A stretch of 64,000 nt of DNA from Bacillota bacterium (lineage in GTDB: Bacteria; Bacillota; Sulfobacillia; Sulfobacillales; Sulfobacillaceae): assembly GCA_023475835.1 (NCBI GenBank), contig JAMCVM010000133.1:1-64000 (forward strand), given 5' to 3'. The notes beneath the pieces were generated by a model. The model was not told where the DNA came from. It searched no databases and worked only from the letters and a program-made list of their open reading frames with translations. The translations under genes and the position numbers were made by a program. Within the stretch, counting starts at the first letter, position 1; every line of letters begins with the position of its first letter. Shown here in pieces: positions 60,273 to 64,000 of the stretch.

Positions 60273-60834
60273 CGTTTCGGCTCAGGCCATGAACATCGGA
60301 ACGGGCGTTACTGGCATGGCTGCGGGATTTGCCGTCACTCTGAAAAACATGGTGCGCTCGGTGCCTGGGCGTAATACCGTAACCATTCAATACCCAGAGC
60401 AACGAAAACCATACTCGCGGCGATTTCGAGGAGTGCATGCCCTAACCTTGCGCCCTAATGGGCAGTTAAAGTGCACTGCCTGTTTCCTCTGTGCGACGGC
60501 GTGTCCTGCGGAATGCATCACCATCGAAGCCTCCAGCGTGACTGACGATGCCATCGAAAAAGTGGCTTCGCGTTACGAAATCGATTTGTCGCGCTGTATT
60601 TTTTGTGGGTTTTGCGTGGATGCCTGTCCGGAAGAGGCAATCGTTATGACGCGCGAATACGATTTAGCAACTCACAACCGGGTGGATGAGTTGCAGTATG
60701 ACATTTCGGCCTTAACGCGCCGAGAGGAGATTCAAGCCTATGGGGCTGGCTATCGTCCCCACATGCAGTATCCGCTGGTGGAAAGCTATTTGCCCACCGA
60801 AATCTCTGCGAAGCCACAGGACGACATCGACTGA
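60244..60834 (+). CDS. nuoI: NADH-quinone oxidoreductase subunit I
   Basis: A 196-residue ferredoxin-like subunit with two [4Fe-4S] motifs, CTACFLCATACP and CIFCGFCVDACP, and the typical opening GMAAGFAVTLKNMVR and RGVHALTLRPNGQLKC. It carries electrons toward cluster N2. ATG 60244 has GGGAGGAAG upstream, inside nuoG. In most operons NuoH precedes NuoI; here nuoH and the other membrane subunits (A, J-N) are missing, and acnA follows after 210 bp that hold no convincing gene. Confidence 0.95.
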   Translation: MDKKDSQVVDVSAQAMNIGTGVTGMAAGFAVTLKNMVRSVPGRNTVTIQYPEQRKPYSRRFRGVHALTLRPNGQLKCTACFLCATACPAECITIEASSVTDDAIEKVASRYEIDLSRCIFCGFCVDACPEEAIVMTREYDLATHNRVDELQYDISALTRREEIQAYGAGYRPHMQYPLVESYLPTEISAKPQDDID

Positions 60835-61044
60835 TGGACGTCGCAACCGAGGGCCATGGAAAATGTGGAATGGGCGAGCGCCCGGCCACGGTGGGAAGCT
60901 TCGTAAAATGGCCGTGGCGCCCCCCAATTTGCCGGATGAGGAGGATTGCAACGCCGGCGTGCAATGGCGCGGTCGCGGGGTCCATGCTCCTGGCGTTTTG
61001 ACAGCAACTGGAGGCCGTTTGTGATGATAAGGAGGTTGAGTGGT

Positions 61045-63702
61045 ATGAGGGAACCACAGCCTGGGTCGTTCGGCGCAGCCGCGGAAGAAACTTTTGACGG
61101 CTGCACGTATCATCTGTGGCGCTTGGAGGCATTGCAGTCGGTGAATCGAGAGTGGGCGCGTTTGCCATATACCGTTCAAGTATTCTTAGAATCATTGCTG
61201 CGGCGAGAAGATGGCAGGACTGTCACCGCCGACGATATTGAGAACTTGGCCCAGTGGCCGGCGGGCAAGTCGCGGCCGCTCGCCTTCTATCCGGCTCGGG
61301 TCTTATTGCAGGACTTTACCGGCGTGCCGGTGATTGTGGACTTGACGGCGTTGCGAAGTGTTGTCGCGGAGGCCGGGGGAAATCCGATGGAGGTTACTCC
61401 CAAGGTCCCTGTGGATTTAGTCATTGATCACTCGGTACAGGTGGATCGATGGGCCGATCCATCGGCTCTGCAGTTCAATGTGGATCGTGAGTTTGAGCGC
61501 AATCACGAACGATATGGCCTTCTAAAATGGGCGGAAAAGCACTTTCCGGGTCTGCGGGTGGTCCCCCCGGGCCGGGGAATCGTACACCAAGTGAACCTTG
61601 AGTATTTGACGCCGATTGTCCAAGAGGTGGACGGCGCCCTTTATCCCGATTCGGTTATCGGTACCGATTCCCATACCACCATGGTGAACGGAGCAGGTGT
61701 GGTCGCTTGGGGTGTTGGCGGGATTGAAGCGGAGGCGGCCATGCTCGGCCTGCCGTTAGATATCGGATGGCCCCAGATCGTGGCATTCGAGCTGGAGGGT
61801 TCTCTCAATCCCGGCGTGACGGCCACGGATCTCGTTTTGACTATCACGGAGAAGTTGCGCCAACACGGCGTCATCGGGAAATTTGTTGAAGTGATAGGAC
61901 CAGGCGTGCAGCACCTGACCGTGCCCGAGAGGGCGACCGTGAGCAACATGGCGCCGGAATATGGGGCTACGGCCGTCGTGTTCCCCCCGGACTTTCAGAC
62001 CATTAAGTATCTGAAGCAAACCGGGCGTCCGCCGGAGGATGTCCGTCGGGTTGAATGGTATTTTCGCCGACAACAGATGTGGGTCGATTCGAACGTGACT
62101 AGGATTTATTCTGAGACAGTGCGGCTGGATCTTTCGACCATTGTGCCGAGCATTGCTGGGCCGAAGAATCCTCAGGAACGGATTTCGCTAAGCGAGGCGG
62201 ATGTGGCCGTCCGCGGGACTTTGGCGCAGTATCCCCAAGAACAGACGGCGGCGACCGAGGTCGTCTATGCAGATGGCCAGCGCGAGCCGTTGGATGCTGG
62301 CGCCGTCGTTATTGCCGCAATTACCAGTTGCACTAATACGTCTAACCCGTATGTCATGTCTGCGGCGGGGCTTTTGGCTCGGAATGCTGTGGCACGGGGC
62401 CTCCGGCCGCCTCGTTACGTCAAGACCAGCATGGCCCCTGGTTCGCGCGTTGTCACCACCTACTTGCAGGAGGCGAACCTGTTGGCTAGCCTTGAAGTCT
62501 TAGGCTTTGCAGTTGTCGGTTATGGATGCACCACCTGCATCGGCAACAGCGGGCCGTTGACTGCCGAGGTAAGTCAGGCTGTTCAAACACAAGACCTCCC
62601 TGTAGCCGCCGTATTAAGCGGCAATCGGAACTTTGAAGGACGCATCCACGCCCAAACCCGGCTCAATTATCTGATGTCTCCACCGCTGGTGGTCGCCTAC
62701 GCTCTGGCAGGTACCATGCAGATTAATTTGCTGCGCGATCCGCTCGGACGGGATTCCGAAGGGCAGCCCGTCTATTTGGCGGATCTATGGCCGCCGGCCG
62801 CAGAAGTGGCCGATGTCGTCAATCGTCATGTCCAACCCGCTTGGTTTCGTGAGCGCTACGCTAACGCCTTTACAGGAGGCGACAGTTGGCAGGCTGTGGA
62901 CGTGCCGCAGTCCGATCAATACCGATGGTCGCTCGAATCTAGCTACATTCAACGGCCGTCCTTCGTAAAGGCGGATCGGCCGTTCCCGAAGGCGTCTCGA
63001 CCGGCTCGGATATTGGGGATTTTTGGTGATGCCATTACGACGGATCACATTTCTCCTGCTGGCGCCATCGCCCTTAATAGTCCGGCAGGGCAATACCTGA
63101 TGAAGCTTGGGGTGGATCCGAAAGACTTCAACTCGTATGGCTCGCGCCGCGGAAATCATGAGGTGATGGTGCGGGGGACGTTTGCCAACGCCCGCCTTCG
63201 CAACCAGATGGTGGAGCGTGAAGGCGGGTATACACGGCACCAACCGGATGGATCGGAAATGACCATTTACGACGCGGCGATGCAATACCGCAATGACGGC
63301 GTGCCTCTGATTGTTTTGGCGGGCGACCGCTATGGATCGGGGAGTTCGCGGGACTGGGCCGCCAAAGGAACGCTGCTTTTGGGAGTGCAGGCTGTATTGG
63401 CACAATCGTTTGAGCGAATTCATCGCAGCAATCTCATTGGCATGGGAATTTTACCGCTCGAGTTTCTGCCCGGAGAATCATGGACGACATGGGGAATCGG
63501 TGGTGATGAAGAACTCGAGTGGGGCAAGCTTCCTGATCCGCCTCAGACCGGGGAAATCCAGCGGTTGTCTGTCACCATCATTGATCGGATGCACGGCCGT
63601 ACTTTCCATGAGGCGACTGTGCGATTGGATACCGCTGGTGAATGGGCTCTCTATCACCGTGGCGGCATCTTTCCATCCGTGGTGGCGACACTTTTATCCT
63701 AG
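61045..63702 (+). CDS. acnA: Aconitate hydratase A
   Basis: An 885-residue aconitase of the AcnA/IRP type that interconverts citrate and isocitrate. It shows DSVIGTDSHTTMVNGAGVVAWGVGGIEAEA, the cluster ligands in SCTNTSNP and YGCTTCIGNSGPL, and the swivel domain YGSRRGNHEVMVRGTFANARLRN and RYGSGSSRDWAAKGTLLLGV. The [4Fe-4S] enzyme feeds the isocitrate dehydrogenase in the same window (3626-2487), although far away. ATG 61045 has AAGGAGG upstream, more likely than an ATG 33 codons earlier. It may be co-transcribed with nuo. Confidence 0.97.
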   Translation: MREPQPGSFGAAAEETFDGCTYHLWRLEALQSVNREWARLPYTVQVFLESLLRREDGRTVTADDIENLAQWPAGKSRPLAFYPARVLLQDFTGVPVIVDLTALRSVVAEAGGNPMEVTPKVPVDLVIDHSVQVDRWADPSALQFNVDREFERNHERYGLLKWAEKHFPGLRVVPPGRGIVHQVNLEYLTPIVQEVDGALYPDSVIGTDSHTTMVNGAGVVAWGVGGIEAEAAMLGLPLDIGWPQIVAFELEGSLNPGVTATDLVLTITEKLRQHGVIGKFVEVIGPGVQHLTVPERATVSNMAPEYGATAVVFPPDFQTIKYLKQTGRPPEDVRRVEWYFRRQQMWVDSNVTRIYSETVRLDLSTIVPSIAGPKNPQERISLSEADVAVRGTLAQYPQEQTAATEVVYADGQREPLDAGAVVIAAITSCTNTSNPYVMSAAGLLARNAVARGLRPPRYVKTSMAPGSRVVTTYLQEANLLASLEVLGFAVVGYGCTTCIGNSGPLTAEVSQAVQTQDLPVAAVLSGNRNFEGRIHAQTRLNYLMSPPLVVAYALAGTMQINLLRDPLGRDSEGQPVYLADLWPPAAEVADVVNRHVQPAWFRERYANAFTGGDSWQAVDVPQSDQYRWSLESSYIQRPSFVKADRPFPKASRPARILGIFGDAITTDHISPAGAIALNSPAGQYLMKLGVDPKDFNSYGSRRGNHEVMVRGTFANARLRNQMVEREGGYTRHQPDGSEMTIYDAAMQYRNDGVPLIVLAGDRYGSGSSRDWAAKGTLLLGVQAVLAQSFERIHRSNLIGMGILPLEFLPGESWTTWGIGGDEELEWGKLPDPPQTGEIQRLSVTIIDRMHGRTFHEATVRLDTAGEWALYHRGGIFPSVVATLLS

Positions 63703-63756
63703 ACGAATAAGGAATCGCTGCACCGCAATGTTGTCAGGTTAAGGAGGTTGCGATCA

Positions 63757-63834
63757 ATGGTTCGCCCGCAGTCGAGAACTATTGATCGCGTTTATGACCT
63801 CGGATCTCGGCCGCTCAGCGCTTGTCACTGGTAA
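63757..63834 (+). CDS. Very short frame with strong ribosome site, possibly truncated
   Basis: A 25-codon frame (MVRPQSRTIDRVYDLGSRPL, then SACHW) begins 9 nt after a perfect AAGGAGG downstream of acnA. It has no recognisable motif. It may be a small peptide, a regulatory leader, or the start of a gene interrupted by a nonsense change. The remaining 160 bp to the window edge shows no gene. Confidence 0.3.
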   Translation: MVRPQSRTIDRVYDLGSRPLSACHW

Positions 63835-64000
63835 AAAAGCTGGATTTTCGGGCCATCTTCCGGCTCTTACGCACTTTCTGTTAGTGATAGTCGACGTCGT
63901 AACGATGCAGCAACCTAATAGTACGGGTTTGCGATTATTTCTTCGAAAGAATGATGGAAACTCGTCAAACAGTCCAGACACGGTGGATATGTTATGCGTA

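Noticed and set aside
60834-61024. Small genes in the nuoI-acnA gap (frames beginning at 60834 and 60907)
   Set aside because: Two overlapping frames compete, neither has a ribosome site of quality and neither resembles a Nuo membrane subunit.
1-64000. tRNA, rRNA and CRISPR arrays
   Set aside because: I looked for TPsiC-like GGTTCGAATCC signals with acceptor pairing, rRNA-like blocks and regularly spaced repeats and found none.

Overview
The window looks like part of a chromosome from a moderately GC-rich, Gram-positive-type bacterium. Ribosome binding sites are strong (AGGAGG, AAAGGAG) and GTG/TTG starts are common. The gene content (cytoplasmic GH15 glucoamylase, glycolate oxidase, a fused NuoBCD, a persulfide operon, a NarGHJI nitrate reductase) fits an acidophilic Firmicute such as Sulfobacillus or a relative. 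That assignment is inference from gene families, since the window has no rRNA or tRNA.

Layout. 1-3626: glucoamylase (cut by the left edge) and a type II NADP isocitrate dehydrogenase. 3627-7913: gene-poor, with a conserved hypothetical gene, a decayed UPF0158 gene, a nucleoside deaminase and a PIN-domain relic. 7914-9122: a secreted protein of unknown function. 9192-12761: a seven-gene minus-strand persulfide/thiol operon behind a clear sigma-70 promoter with a CsoR/CstR-type palindrome. It encodes rhodanese, a persulfide-dioxygenase-like enzyme, a double rhodanese, a thioredoxin-fold protein with an in-frame UGA, a DUF156 repressor, a DUF302 protein and a glutaredoxin. 13019-16720: glcE-glcF-glcD. 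17712-27610: a pRiA4b-ORF3-like protein, an aldo/keto reductase, twin polytopic membrane proteins, MarR and a ClC channel. 28843-33887: cupin, FolE, a TrmB-like regulator, an EtfA-like protein, OsmC and an FAD reductase. 34379-43500: an IS630 relic, an enoyl-CoA hydratase-like protein, nitronate monooxygenase, two DUF2249 genes, Tpx, DUF488, AlkA and a TDT transporter, with MITE-like elements at 28.2 and 38.5 kb. 43518-53301: methyltransferase, moaA, a hemerythrin-like protein, two unknown small proteins and narGHJI. 53387-63702: lipA, nuoBCD (fused)-E-F-G-I without membrane subunits, and acnA.

Two findings stand out. First, the UGA at 10430-10432 replaces the first cysteine of a CPYC active site. 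It is followed, 11 nt downstream, by a hairpin with a GGUC apical loop, which is the geometry of a bacterial SECIS element, so the gene probably encodes a selenoprotein inside a sulfur-stress operon. Second, six intergenic GTGA-N6-TCAC palindromes (CRP/FNR-superfamily type) were found. Four have a -10-like hexamer starting 28.5-29.5 nt from the palindrome centre. They lie ahead of the twin membrane proteins, both DUF2249 genes, methyltransferase-moaA and the hemerythrin-nar operon, which suggests an unrecognised nitrate/nitrogen-oxide regulon.

Coding density is modest. Several spacers of 0.5-1.3 kb hold identifiable gene relics (UPF0158, PIN domain, IS630 transposase) and small mobile-element derivatives.
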